Below are positions 1 through 7,111 of a stretch of DNA of 16,954 nucleotides, in pieces (positions within the stretch are counted from its first letter, which is position 1; every line of letters starts with the position of its first letter). The DNA is from Caldilineaceae bacterium (GTDB lineage: Bacteria; Chloroflexota; Anaerolineae; Caldilineales; Caldilineaceae), in contig JALHQH010000093.1 of assembly GCA_022842065.1 (NCBI GenBank), positions 1 through 16,954 on the forward strand. Reading direction: 5' to 3'. Made by a program: the position numbers and the translations under genes. Below the pieces are notes generated by a model that worked only from the letters and a program-made list of their open reading frames with translations, was not told the origin of the DNA and ran no database searches.

Positions 1-143
1 TCTCGGTTCCCCCTTTTCTCCAGCTCTCCTTTTTGACTAGCTGCTCATTGCACCTATTCCGTTAGTCGTTTTGTTCGTTTCTACTTTTGTTCGTGTTCCC
101 CTGCCCTGAATAGTTACAAATCCTTTATACAAGAAACAAACGT

Positions 144-1061
144 TTAGCCGCTATAATAATCATACACGGCCCGCCCGATCTGCCCAAACGCGTGATCAAT
201 TGCTTCCATGCGCGCCCACTCGGCCACCTTGTCGTTACCAACCGCTTCGGCATCCCAGCGACTAAAAACGGTGATCGCAATATGATTTTGCTCATTGGCG
301 TAGAGAATGCCGGCGTCATTACGAATGCCGGAGAGGGTGCCGGTTTTGTGGGCAAAGGGAACCCCGTAGGGCAGATAGCGTGGCAGCCGCTGGTTGAGGG
401 TCTGTTGCAACAGGATGTAGAGCATCTCATCAGAGGCGGCGCGACTGATCACTTCGCCGCGATAGATCATTGCACAGAGGCGGGTCATATCGCGGGCCGT
501 GGCGGCATTGTTATCAGGGCCGGGGCGGTAAGCATTGCCATCCCGTTTGGCCGGCGGCGCACTGCGCTGTTTGGTAATATCACCGATATAGCGGTTGGGG
601 TCGGCCATTTCGTGGCCAAACATGTCATCAAAGATGCCACGAATGTCAAAGGCCATGTAGATATTGCCAACGCCCAATGTTTTCATCAAGCCATCGATCT
701 TGGCCACCCCCAAGCGCCGCATCAGCATATCAGTCGCGGTATTGTCGCTGATGATGATCATCAGGGTAAGCAGATCGCGCACCGTGGGGTTGAGACCATT
801 CTCTAGATAAGTGAGAATGCCACTGCCGATATTTTTGTCGGGGTAAGTTAGTGGCCAGCGATCTGCCAGCGTAAACGCACCACCGTCCATCTGATGAAAG
901 GCCTCACAGAGGACGGGGATTTTCAGGACACTGGCCATCGGGTAAGAAGCGTCGGCGTTGAGATTGATTTCCGCGCCGGATTCGATGTGGATCAGTGAGA
1001 CGCCCATCTCGGCCCCGCTACCGTCCATCGCAGCTTGCAACTGTACTTCTAAATTTTTCAT
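144..1061 (-). CDS. Class A beta-lactamase-fold serine hydrolase, probably cytoplasmic
   Basis: A 305-residue protein with the three active-site motifs of the penicillin-recognising serine hydrolases: SVLK (Ser44, Lys47), SDN (105-107) and HKTG (Lys239-Thr-Gly). Spacing fits the class A / Beta-lactamase2 fold. The E-x-x-L-N omega-loop motif that supplies the deacylating Glu166 of true class A beta-lactamases is not visible after SDN; that stretch reads FDDMFGHE and is followed by an insertion of roughly 25-35 residues. No signal peptide is seen. The ATG at 1061 is chosen because it begins the conserved domain, follows an AGTAGGA ribosome site and lies 22 bases after the permease stop; a longer reading would overlap the permease. 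It is the last gene of the peptide-transporter unit, so a role in hydrolysing imported peptides or cell-wall fragments is plausible but inferred. Beta-lactam resistance should not be assumed. Confidence 0.85.
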   Translation of the reverse strand: MKNLEVQLQAAMDGSGAEMGVSLIHIESGAEINLNADASYPMASVLKIPVLCEAFHQMDGGAFTLADRWPLTYPDKNIGSGILTYLENGLNPTVRDLLTLMIIISDNTATDMLMRRLGVAKIDGLMKTLGVGNIYMAFDIRGIFDDMFGHEMADPNRYIGDITKQRSAPPAKRDGNAYRPGPDNNAATARDMTRLCAMIYRGEVISRAASDEMLYILLQQTLNQRLPRYLPYGVPFAHKTGTLSGIRNDAGILYANEQNHIAITVFSRWDAEAVGNDKVAEWARMEAIDHAFGQIGRAVYDYYSG

Positions 1062-1083
1062 AAAGGAGATCCTACTTAACCGT

Positions 1084-1989
1084 TTAATCAGCCCGCTGTT
1101 TGGGATCGAGCGCATCACGCATGCCATCACCCAAAAGATTAAAAGCGAGCACCGTGATAAAGATCAGGATGCCGGGGAAGGTCGTAATGTGAGGAAATTG
1201 GCGGATGAGCGCACGCCCGTCGGCAAGCGTACCACCCCAAGACGGGGTTGGGGGTTGAATGCCCAAGCCCAGAAACGAGAGCGCTGACTCCAAAATGATA
1301 ATGCCACCGACCCCCAACGAGGCTAGCACAATCACTGGTCCCAAGACATTGGGTACAATATGGCGCCAGATGATCCCACCGTTGCGGACGCCTGTTGAAC
1401 GCGCCGCGGTAATAAAATCGGTCTGCTTCAGGCTCATCACGTCCGCGCGCACCACCCGGGCAAAGCGGGCCCAGGTCGTCGCGCCAATCACCAGGATCGT
1501 CGTCCACAGGCTAGGCCCGAGCACGGCCGATAAGACGATTAGCAGCGCCAGCAAAGGAAAGGCCATCAGCGTATCCACAATCCGCGAGAGGATCGCATCG
1601 GTCCAGCCACCAAAGAAACCGGCCACAGCACCCACCAGTACGCCGATCAAGACGGAGACCGCAGTGGCGACCAACCCGACCAGCAATGCGATACGTGCAC
1701 CATAGATCATACGGCTGAAGAGATCACGGCCGATGTGGTCAAATCCCAGCGGATGATCCCAGGTAGGACCCTTGCCACGCATCCCTGGGAAACTAAAGGT
1801 GGGATCATGGGGAATCAGCCATTCGGCAAAGATCGCAACCAGACAGATCGCACTGATAATGAGGAGACCCACAATCGCGGCACGATTGGAGCGGAAGCGC
1901 CGCCAGGACTGTAGCCACTCTGATCGACGTTTCGTGGGCGCAGCAACCGCAAGGGTGCGCGGTGTCTGTTCCATAGGAGCGACAGCCAT
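1084..1989 (-). CDS. Peptide ABC transporter permease, DppC/OppC type
   Basis: A 301-residue inner-membrane permease of the dipeptide/oligopeptide/nickel ABC family. A cytoplasmic N-terminus with the RRFRSNRAAIVG stretch typical of OppC/DppC precedes the first membrane segment (about 37-57). GFDHIGRDLFSRMIYGAR (82-99) is the usual DppC signature before the transport domain. The EAA loop that docks on the ATPase is at about 195-214 (AARSTGVRNGGIIWRHIVPN), and the protein ends in the family-typical LGDGMRDALDPK. The ATG at 1989 is preferred because GGAG lies six bases upstream; an in-frame TTG four codons earlier overlaps that ribosome site. It follows the DppB-type gene by 97 bases, a gap occupied by a hairpin. 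The cognate ATPases are not in the window. Confidence 0.92.
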   Translation of the reverse strand: MAVAPMEQTPRTLAVAAPTKRRSEWLQSWRRFRSNRAAIVGLLIISAICLVAIFAEWLIPHDPTFSFPGMRGKGPTWDHPLGFDHIGRDLFSRMIYGARIALLVGLVATAVSVLIGVLVGAVAGFFGGWTDAILSRIVDTLMAFPLLALLIVLSAVLGPSLWTTILVIGATTWARFARVVRADVMSLKQTDFITAARSTGVRNGGIIWRHIVPNVLGPVIVLASLGVGGIIILESALSFLGLGIQPPTPSWGGTLADGRALIRQFPHITTFPGILIFITVLAFNLLGDGMRDALDPKQRAD

Positions 1990-2018
1990 AGAAGACTCCA
2001 AAAATCAAGCAGAAGTTA

Positions 2019-2076
2019 GCGTTTACAGTCGGTGACGGGGTACGATAGATTGCGCCCCGTCACCAACTGTAAACGC
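2019..2076. repeat. 22-bp inverted repeat between the two permease genes
   Basis: Arms at 2019-2040 and 2055-2076 are complementary over 22 bases with a single mismatch, around a 14-base loop. Each arm runs from GCGTTTACAG to GTGACGGGG or its complement. In the polycistronic message this would form a very stable hairpin between the DppB and DppC reading frames. There is no T-run, so it is not a classical terminator. It could adjust the relative yield of the two subunits, protect the upstream message from 3' decay, or be one member of the window's palindromic repeats. Confidence 0.85.
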
Positions 2077-2089
2077 GCAAGGAAATTAC

Positions 2090-3022
2090 TTACTCCACGC
2101 GAATGCGTGGGTCAATCAGGGCATAAGCCAAATCGGTCACCAGATTGGACAAGACGACCAGCGCGGCCAAAAGCACAACAATCGACTGGACCACTTGATA
2201 ATCAACCCGAAAGACCGAGTCAACAAAGAGCCGACCAAGGCCAGGCAGAGCAAAGATCGTTTCGATCACAATGGTACCGCTAAAGAGGAAGGCAATGCGG
2301 AAACCAATGACGGTCACTACTGGCAGCAAGGCATTGCGCACAGCATGACGCGTAATCACCACATAACGGGATAGCCCTTTGGCGGTCGCGGTGCGGACAT
2401 AATCCTGGGTCATCACCTCAATGGTGGCACCGCGCATGACGCGCGCCAATACAGCCATCTGTTCGGCGGCGAGGACGGTAACGGGCAAAATGTAGCCTTG
2501 CCAGCTCTTCAAACCAAAGGGTGGCACCCAGCGCAGCACCAGCGCGAAGAGAATGATCCCCATGAGCGCAAACCAGAAATTGGGCAAAGCCGCGCCGGCC
2601 GTTGAGCCGAGGGTGAGAGCATAATCAAAGGTCGAATTGCGCCTGACGCCGGCCAAGATGCCGGCAGGGATGGCCAGCCCCAAGGAGACCACCAACGCAT
2701 AGAGATTGAGCCAACCGGAGACAGGCAACGCATCCATAATCATGTCGCGTACCGGCACCCCACGCCGGATCAACGAATCGCCAAAGTCACCGCGCAGCAA
2801 ATTGCCGGCCCAGACCAGGTATTGCTCATAGTAAGGTCGATCCAGTCCCCACTTGCGCTTGATCGCATCCATCTGCTCCGTGGTCATCTGGATCTCGCCT
2901 TCGCCCAGCAGCAGCATCACCGGATCGGCCGGCATTAAACGCATAATCACAAAGGTAATGATGCTAATCAGGAAGATGACGACCATGCCCTGGAGCAGCC
3001 GTGAAACAATATAGTTGACCAT
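2090..3022 (-). CDS. Peptide ABC transporter permease, DppB/OppB type
   Basis: A 310-residue inner-membrane permease. It begins MVNYIVSRLLQGMVVIFLIS, the first membrane helix typical of DppB/OppB, followed by the MRLMPADPV motif (27-35). A periplasmic loop, RKWGLDRPYYEQYLVW (56-71), matches the family pattern of GLD-x-P plus a QY-W element. The EAA loop lies at about 211-231 (TATAKGLSRYVVITRHAVRN), and GLGRLFVDSVFRVDY (261-275) and the C-terminal LAYALIDPRIR are diagnostic. The ATG at 3022 fits the family N-terminus although the ribosome site is weak. It sits between binding protein 1 upstream and the DppC-type permease downstream on the same strand, and would pair with the latter to form the membrane channel. 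Confidence 0.92.
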   Translation of the reverse strand: MVNYIVSRLLQGMVVIFLISIITFVIMRLMPADPVMLLLGEGEIQMTTEQMDAIKRKWGLDRPYYEQYLVWAGNLLRGDFGDSLIRRGVPVRDMIMDALPVSGWLNLYALVVSLGLAIPAGILAGVRRNSTFDYALTLGSTAGAALPNFWFALMGIILFALVLRWVPPFGLKSWQGYILPVTVLAAEQMAVLARVMRGATIEVMTQDYVRTATAKGLSRYVVITRHAVRNALLPVVTVIGFRIAFLFSGTIVIETIFALPGLGRLFVDSVFRVDYQVVQSIVVLLAALVVLSNLVTDLAYALIDPRIRVE

Positions 3023-3063
3023 AAATCGTTACCAGACTTGTGTCGATTGACGAGCCCAAAAGT

Positions 3064-3105
3064 ATTTTCAGTAGGGGCACGGCATGCCGTGCCCCTACTG
3101 AAAAT
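3064..3105. repeat. 42-bp perfect palindrome
   Basis: The sequence from 3064 to 3105 equals its own reverse complement with no mismatch; the centre is GGCATGCC at 3081-3088. The core reads GTAGGGGCACGGCA and its complement. It lies in the 125-base gap between binding protein 1 and the DppB-type gene. Beside it, 3107-3114 (GTTAACAA) and 3133-3140 (TTGTTAAC) form a second, smaller inverted repeat. The core begins with GTAG, the tetranucleotide that precedes REP hairpins recognised by TnpA-REP enzymes in enterobacteria, so a REP-like origin is plausible but unproven. Confidence 0.9.
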
Positions 3106-3147
3106 CGTTAACAACTAATTATTTTCCATTAATTGTTAACTAGATCC

Positions 3148-4812
3148 TTAGCCATTTTGGTTGACACCCATGATATTGCCGTAGGGATAGAGGGTATCGC
3201 CACGGGTGGTTGTCGCCGGATCGGGCAGATCGGTTACTCGTGGGTGCCAGACACTAAGCCACTGGTCCCATTGGAGGAAGAGGAAAGGGACCTCTTCGGC
3301 CACAATGTCCTGAATTTCGTAGTAGTATTGGCGGCGCTCTTCCAGGTCAACTGTTTTCAGCCCCAGATCCAGCAATTCGTCGACGCGTGCATTGGAGAAG
3401 CTGGTGAAATTGCTGCCCCCCCCGGTACGCAGGGTAGTCGAAGCATCGGGCTCGGTGGCACTGCCAAAGGTCCAGTTGTAGAGCGAGGCATCCATGTCAC
3501 CAGCTTTGAGCGCTTCGTTGATCGCCGCAACGGGTGCTTCGGCCAACTGCATGTCCACCCCAACTTCCTTGAAGAACTGTTGAACCAGTTCAGCAATCGG
3601 ACGGCGCGCCTGGTCACCGGTGATGGTGTTGCAGGTAAAGGTCAGCTTGTTGCCATCTTTTTCGCGAATACCGTCCGCCCCCTCGACCCAACCGGCTTCC
3701 TCTAGCAAGGCTTTGGCGGCTTCGGGATCATAGGGATATTGTTTCACATCGGCCTTGTAGTAGAAGCCGTTCGCGGGCGAAAGATTGGAGTGGGCGATTT
3801 GGGCCGCGCCATTCCACAACTCATCAATAATGCGTTGGCGGTCAATCGCCGTGATCAAGGCTTGGCGCACCAACTTTTCCGAGAGAATCGGATGTTTGTT
3901 GTTGAGCGGGAAATGTTTGACCGAGCCGGCCAGCGAGGAGAAGACCGGATAGCCTTCATCGTCGCGCAGGCGCAGGCTATCTTCGACGAGCAAGGGCCAG
4001 GTGGCGGAATCGGCTTCGCCCGTTTCCAGGGCAATCGAGCGGACGGAGGGTTCCGGCACCGTGTTTTGGCGCAAGAAGTCCACCTTGGGCCGGCCACGGA
4101 AATGATCGGGAAAGGCTTCCAACAGGGTATATTCGGCCGGCACCCATTCGGCCAGCTTGAATTGGCCGGTCCCAATCGGTTGGGTCCGATAGACATCTTC
4201 GCCGACTTCGGCATGATATTCGCCCTGTACAATCCAAGTCGTTGCGCCATTGGCCAGGAAGGCAGCATTGATATCATTCATATGAATGACCACCGTGTAA
4301 TCATCCGGCGTCTCAATTTCGCCCATGTTGAGGAAATTGTTGGCCAGGGTGGAGCCATTTTCGGCAACACTATAAAATTCGTAGGTGTATTTCACATCTG
4401 CTGCGGTTAACTCTTTGTCATCGTGGAATTTGACCCCCTGGTGCAGATTAAAAGTGTAGGTAAGCCCATCTTCCGCCACTTCATAGGATTCTGCCAGCAC
4501 GGGAATCAGTTCCCCATTGTAATCCAGTTGGATCAGGGCGTTATGAATATTGCTGATCATCGCCCAATGCACGGTGGGACCGGCGTCGCTGGGGCTGAGG
4601 CCGGAAACCTCCTGGTGGCCGACCCAAACCATGGTGCCGCCGGTGTAGCCATCCGCCGCCGCAGCTGGTGCTTCTGCGGCCGGGGCACTACTCTCGCCGC
4701 CGGTGGGTGCCGCGGCTGGGGCACAGGCAACCATAAAGGCGGCGGCCGAGAGGCCACCGCTCAATTGCAAAAATTGTCGTCGATTTAACGGTCTGATCGT
4801 TTGCTCTGCCAT
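3148..4812 (-). CDS. Peptide-binding lipoprotein of ABC transporter (SBP_bac_5), copy 1
   Basis: A 554-residue extracytoplasmic solute-binding protein of the DppA/OppA family (SBP_bac_5). The N-terminus has a twin-arginine motif, RRQFLQ (11-16), a short hydrophobic stretch and a lipobox ending FMVAC, with Cys30 as the lipid-anchored residue, followed by an Ala/Pro/Gly-rich linker. The family signature LAESYEVAEDGLTYTFNL and GVKFHD-x-x-ELTAADVKYTY is present, as is IGTGQFKL in lobe II. The start at 4812 is preferred over the ATG nine bases upstream (4821) because AGGA is then about eight bases away; for 4821 it would be almost adjacent. It closely resembles the gene immediately upstream over its whole length, so the two are paralogues from a tandem duplication. 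The ligand is probably a peptide, judged from family and neighbours. Confidence 0.92.
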   Translation of the reverse strand: MAEQTIRPLNRRQFLQLSGGLSAAAFMVACAPAAAPTGGESSAPAAEAPAAAADGYTGGTMVWVGHQEVSGLSPSDAGPTVHWAMISNIHNALIQLDYNGELIPVLAESYEVAEDGLTYTFNLHQGVKFHDDKELTAADVKYTYEFYSVAENGSTLANNFLNMGEIETPDDYTVVIHMNDINAAFLANGATTWIVQGEYHAEVGEDVYRTQPIGTGQFKLAEWVPAEYTLLEAFPDHFRGRPKVDFLRQNTVPEPSVRSIALETGEADSATWPLLVEDSLRLRDDEGYPVFSSLAGSVKHFPLNNKHPILSEKLVRQALITAIDRQRIIDELWNGAAQIAHSNLSPANGFYYKADVKQYPYDPEAAKALLEEAGWVEGADGIREKDGNKLTFTCNTITGDQARRPIAELVQQFFKEVGVDMQLAEAPVAAINEALKAGDMDASLYNWTFGSATEPDASTTLRTGGGSNFTSFSNARVDELLDLGLKTVDLEERRQYYYEIQDIVAEEVPFLFLQWDQWLSVWHPRVTDLPDPATTTRGDTLYPYGNIMGVNQNG

Positions 4813-4897
4813 AATTGTCATCCTTTTTAAAAAATGAAGAAAGAAAATTGTCAGGCATATGGGTGTTGGTCGCTACTGCCTTGGGGTGGAGATGATT

Positions 4898-4978
4898 ATG
4901 AGTTGGTTGGTTGGCTAGGTAGTTAGTAGGCTGGTTTCGACAAGCTCCACCAACTAACCTACTAACCACCTAACTCAT
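4898..4978. repeat. Imperfect inverted repeat with GTTGG/TAGGT-rich arms
   Basis: The left arm (from 4898, ATGAGTTGGTTGGTTGG) and right arm (ending 4978, CACCTAACTCAT) are imperfectly complementary around a loop containing TTTCGACAAGCTCC. The arms are made of short repeated words such as GTTGG, TTAGT and AGGT. The repeat lies in the 203-base gap between the two binding-protein genes. It resembles 8176-8278 in composition and design. TTCGACAAGCTC is a word I recall from dispersed bacterial repeats, but I cannot verify that here. Confidence 0.7.
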
Positions 4979-5015
4979 TCGTACCACAACCTAAAAACGG
5001 CAAGGAGGGGTAACC

Positions 5016-6704
5016 TTACACTTCGACCGGATCGAGCCACCACTTGTGCAGCCCATTGAAGTAGATGCTAAAACCGTCGTTGGCGGTCGCCGGCAAGCCT
5101 TTCACTCGGCTAGTGAAGACGTTATACCAGTCATCCCACTGCAAGCCAAGCATCGGTACTTCTTCGGCGATAATCTGCTGAATTTCCGCATAGAGCGGCT
5201 TGCGTGCTTCGGGATCAACCAGTAACAGCGCCTGGTCGATCAATTCATCAACGCGGTCATTCGCAAAGGAGTTCCAGTTCTGCCCGCCGGCGGAGTGCAG
5301 CGTGGCGGAGGAATCCGGATCGACCGAGCCATAGGTCCAGTTAAAGAGCGAGGCATCAATCGTGCCATTAGGCAGCCCTTCCAGAATGGCAGAAACCGGT
5401 GCTTCGGCCAATTGCATATCAACCCCCACCGCCCCAAACATCTGTTGGGCTAGTTCTGCAATTGGTCGCCGCGCGGTGTCACCGGTAATGGTTGTACAGG
5501 TAAAGGAGAGCTTGACCCCATCCTTTTCACGGATGCCATCGGCCCCCTCAGTCCAACCGGCTTCTTCCAAGAGCGCTTTGGCGGCATCAACATCAAAGGC
5601 ATACTGCTTGAGCGTGGGATCTTGATCCAGCGAGTAGAAAGTAAATTTAGGCGCAAGATGGCTATGCGCAATAGTGGCAGCCCCGTTCCACAGCTCATCG
5701 ATAATGCGTTGACGATCCAGCGCATGCAACATCGCCTGGCGCACCCGTTTGTCCGCCAGCTGGGGCAGTTTGTTATTCAGCGGGATGTGTTTAATACCCC
5801 CGGTTGAGGTCTTGATGACGGTGAAATTGGGATCCTCGGCCAGGCGTTGGCTGTCTTCGACCAGCAGCGGCCACAGCGCCGAATCGGATTCGTTGGTCTC
5901 CAAGGCAATCGTGCGCACTGAGGCATCCGGCACCACTTCCTGGCGGATCAGATCAATATTGGGCCGGCCGCGGAAATGGTCCTCAAAAGCTTCAAGCAAC
6001 ACATATTCCGCCGGGCTGAATTCACTCAATTTGAAGGCACCGGTGCCAATCGGTTCGTTGCGATAGGTATCTTCCCCCACCTCGGCATGATAGGCGGACT
6101 GCACAATGGCGACTTCAGCCCATGAAGTTAACGATGCCGCATTCACGGTCGCCATCTTGACGACGACTGTATAGTCGTCAGGGGTTTCAATCGCATCGAT
6201 CCCTTTAAAGCTATCAACAATCGTCGAAGCGTTATCAGGGTTCCGATAGAAATCATAGGTGTACTGCACATCTTTGGCAGTCAATTCCACCCCATCATGG
6301 AAGGGGACACCTTGGAGCAAATTGAAGGTGTAAGTCAACCCATCCTCTGCCACTTCATAGGATTCCGCCAGGACCGGCTGTGAAACCAGATTGTCATCCC
6401 CCAACAGCAATTGGTTGTGAATGGCGAAGATCACGGTGGTCTGCACACTAGCCCCCACGTCGTTGGGACTCAGGCCCGCCACTTCCTGATGACCCATCAG
6501 GCGCAACGTTCCCCCTTGCTGGGGAGCGCTGGCGGTGGTTTCACCACCTGTCGTTTCACCGCTGGATGCCCCACTCGACGGGACAGTCGCCGGTGCACAA
6601 GCCGCCAAAGCAGCGGCAGCACCGCTCAGAGCTGAAAGCTGTAGGAAGCGCCGACGTGAAATGGTACGCTGGGGCACCGCTTGCATTGCCACGTAATCAC
6701 TCAT
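5016..6704 (-). CDS. Peptide-binding lipoprotein of ABC transporter (SBP_bac_5), copy 2
   Basis: A 562-residue DppA/OppA-family solute-binding protein. It has a Tat-type motif, RRRFLQLS (17-24), a hydrophobic stretch and lipobox ALAAC with Cys36, then a Ser/Thr/Gly-rich linker. The signature LAESYEVAEDGLTYTFNLLQ and VELTAKDVQYTYDFY are clear. Long blocks are shared with copy 1, for example RQRIIDELWNGAA, KALLEEAGW-x-EGADGIREKDG and GVDMQLAEAPV. The ATG at 6704 is preferred to the ATG at 6710 because GGAG is eight bases from the former and only two from the latter. It is the first gene after a recognisable promoter and probably heads the transporter unit. Two binding proteins with one permease pair suggests two ligand ranges or divergence in progress. 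Confidence 0.92.
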   Translation of the reverse strand: MSDYVAMQAVPQRTISRRRFLQLSALSGAAAALAACAPATVPSSGASSGETTGGETTASAPQQGGTLRLMGHQEVAGLSPNDVGASVQTTVIFAIHNQLLLGDDNLVSQPVLAESYEVAEDGLTYTFNLLQGVPFHDGVELTAKDVQYTYDFYRNPDNASTIVDSFKGIDAIETPDDYTVVVKMATVNAASLTSWAEVAIVQSAYHAEVGEDTYRNEPIGTGAFKLSEFSPAEYVLLEAFEDHFRGRPNIDLIRQEVVPDASVRTIALETNESDSALWPLLVEDSQRLAEDPNFTVIKTSTGGIKHIPLNNKLPQLADKRVRQAMLHALDRQRIIDELWNGAATIAHSHLAPKFTFYSLDQDPTLKQYAFDVDAAKALLEEAGWTEGADGIREKDGVKLSFTCTTITGDTARRPIAELAQQMFGAVGVDMQLAEAPVSAILEGLPNGTIDASLFNWTYGSVDPDSSATLHSAGGQNWNSFANDRVDELIDQALLLVDPEARKPLYAEIQQIIAEEVPMLGLQWDDWYNVFTSRVKGLPATANDGFSIYFNGLHKWWLDPVEV

Positions 6705-6875
6705 TGGCATATCTCCTCTAGTTCACTGGTTGAGACCCACACCTACCGGCAGGGCATAGATCGAGGTTATAGATCTGAAGACACAAAGGTATTACGGCCT
6801 GGATGATCTTATCGATTGTGTTTGGTCATTCACCCCTAGTGACCGCTGTAACATAAAGGTGACAAATATTGTGGA

Positions 6876-6883
6876 GGGGGGGG
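6876..6883. other. Run of eight G in the leader of the transporter unit
   Basis: Eight consecutive G on the plus strand (C in the transcript) lie between the promoter at 6909-6938 and the start of binding protein 2. The run is followed by CCAACCC and TTTTGGG. Runs of this length can change length during replication, so it could vary between cells or be a sequencing weak point. Confidence 0.6.
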
Positions 6884-6908
6884 CCAACCCTTTTGGGAGT
6901 ATGCCTAA

Positions 6909-6938
6909 AGTGTAGCATATCGATTAGAGGACTGTCAA
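6909..6938 (-). promoter_or_regulatory. Sigma-70-type promoter for the peptide transporter unit
   Basis: On the minus strand a perfect -35 box TTGACA (6933-6938) is followed after 18 bases by TACACT (6909-6914), with a TG one base ahead of the -10 that makes an extended -10. Transcription would begin near 6902, leaving a leader of about 200 bases before the ATG at 6704. The rest of the gap up to 7111 holds the inverted repeat described separately. No operator could be recognised in the leader. Confidence 0.6.
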
Positions 6939-6999
6939 TAAGAACACGTTATCGACTTTGACCAAGATTCACCGCGCAGGATGCACAGGGGAAGTAAAC

Positions 7000-7110
7000 T
7001 GGTAGATTAGTAAACTGGTAGATTAGTAAATCGGTAAATCAGTACATCGGTCTGCACTTACCGATTTACTGATTTACCGATTTACCGATGTACTAATTTA
7101 CCGATTTACC
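7000..7110. repeat. Inverted repeat with GTAAATCGGT-type tandem arms
   Basis: The inner stem pairs 7026-7051 with 7060-7085 over 26 bases with one mismatch and an 8-base loop (7052-7059). Both arms extend imperfectly to about 7000 and 7110. The arms are themselves strings of an approximate 8-9 base unit (GTAAATCG, GGTAGATTA, GTACATCG). The repeat begins directly after the stop codon of the M42 peptidase in the direction of transcription, so the message would end in or run into this hairpin. The same words recur at 9423-9506 and 9652-9685. Confidence 0.8.
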
Positions 7111-7111
7111 A

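Noticed and set aside
1..143. Terminator or gene at the left end
   Set aside because: Only a direct repeat of TTTTGTTCGT (about 70-97) was seen; no hairpin with a T-run and no convincing frame.
192..806. A 204-residue plus-strand frame opposite the serine hydrolase
   Set aside because: It is the antisense shadow of a gene with clear SxxK/SDN/KTG motifs; its own translation shows no recognisable domain.
144..1061. Antibiotic-resistance beta-lactamase
   Set aside because: There is no signal peptide and no Glu166-type omega-loop motif, so the fold alone does not support resistance.
3739..4410. A 223-residue plus-strand frame opposite binding protein 1
   Set aside because: It is antisense to a well-conserved SBP_bac_5 gene and has no independent support.
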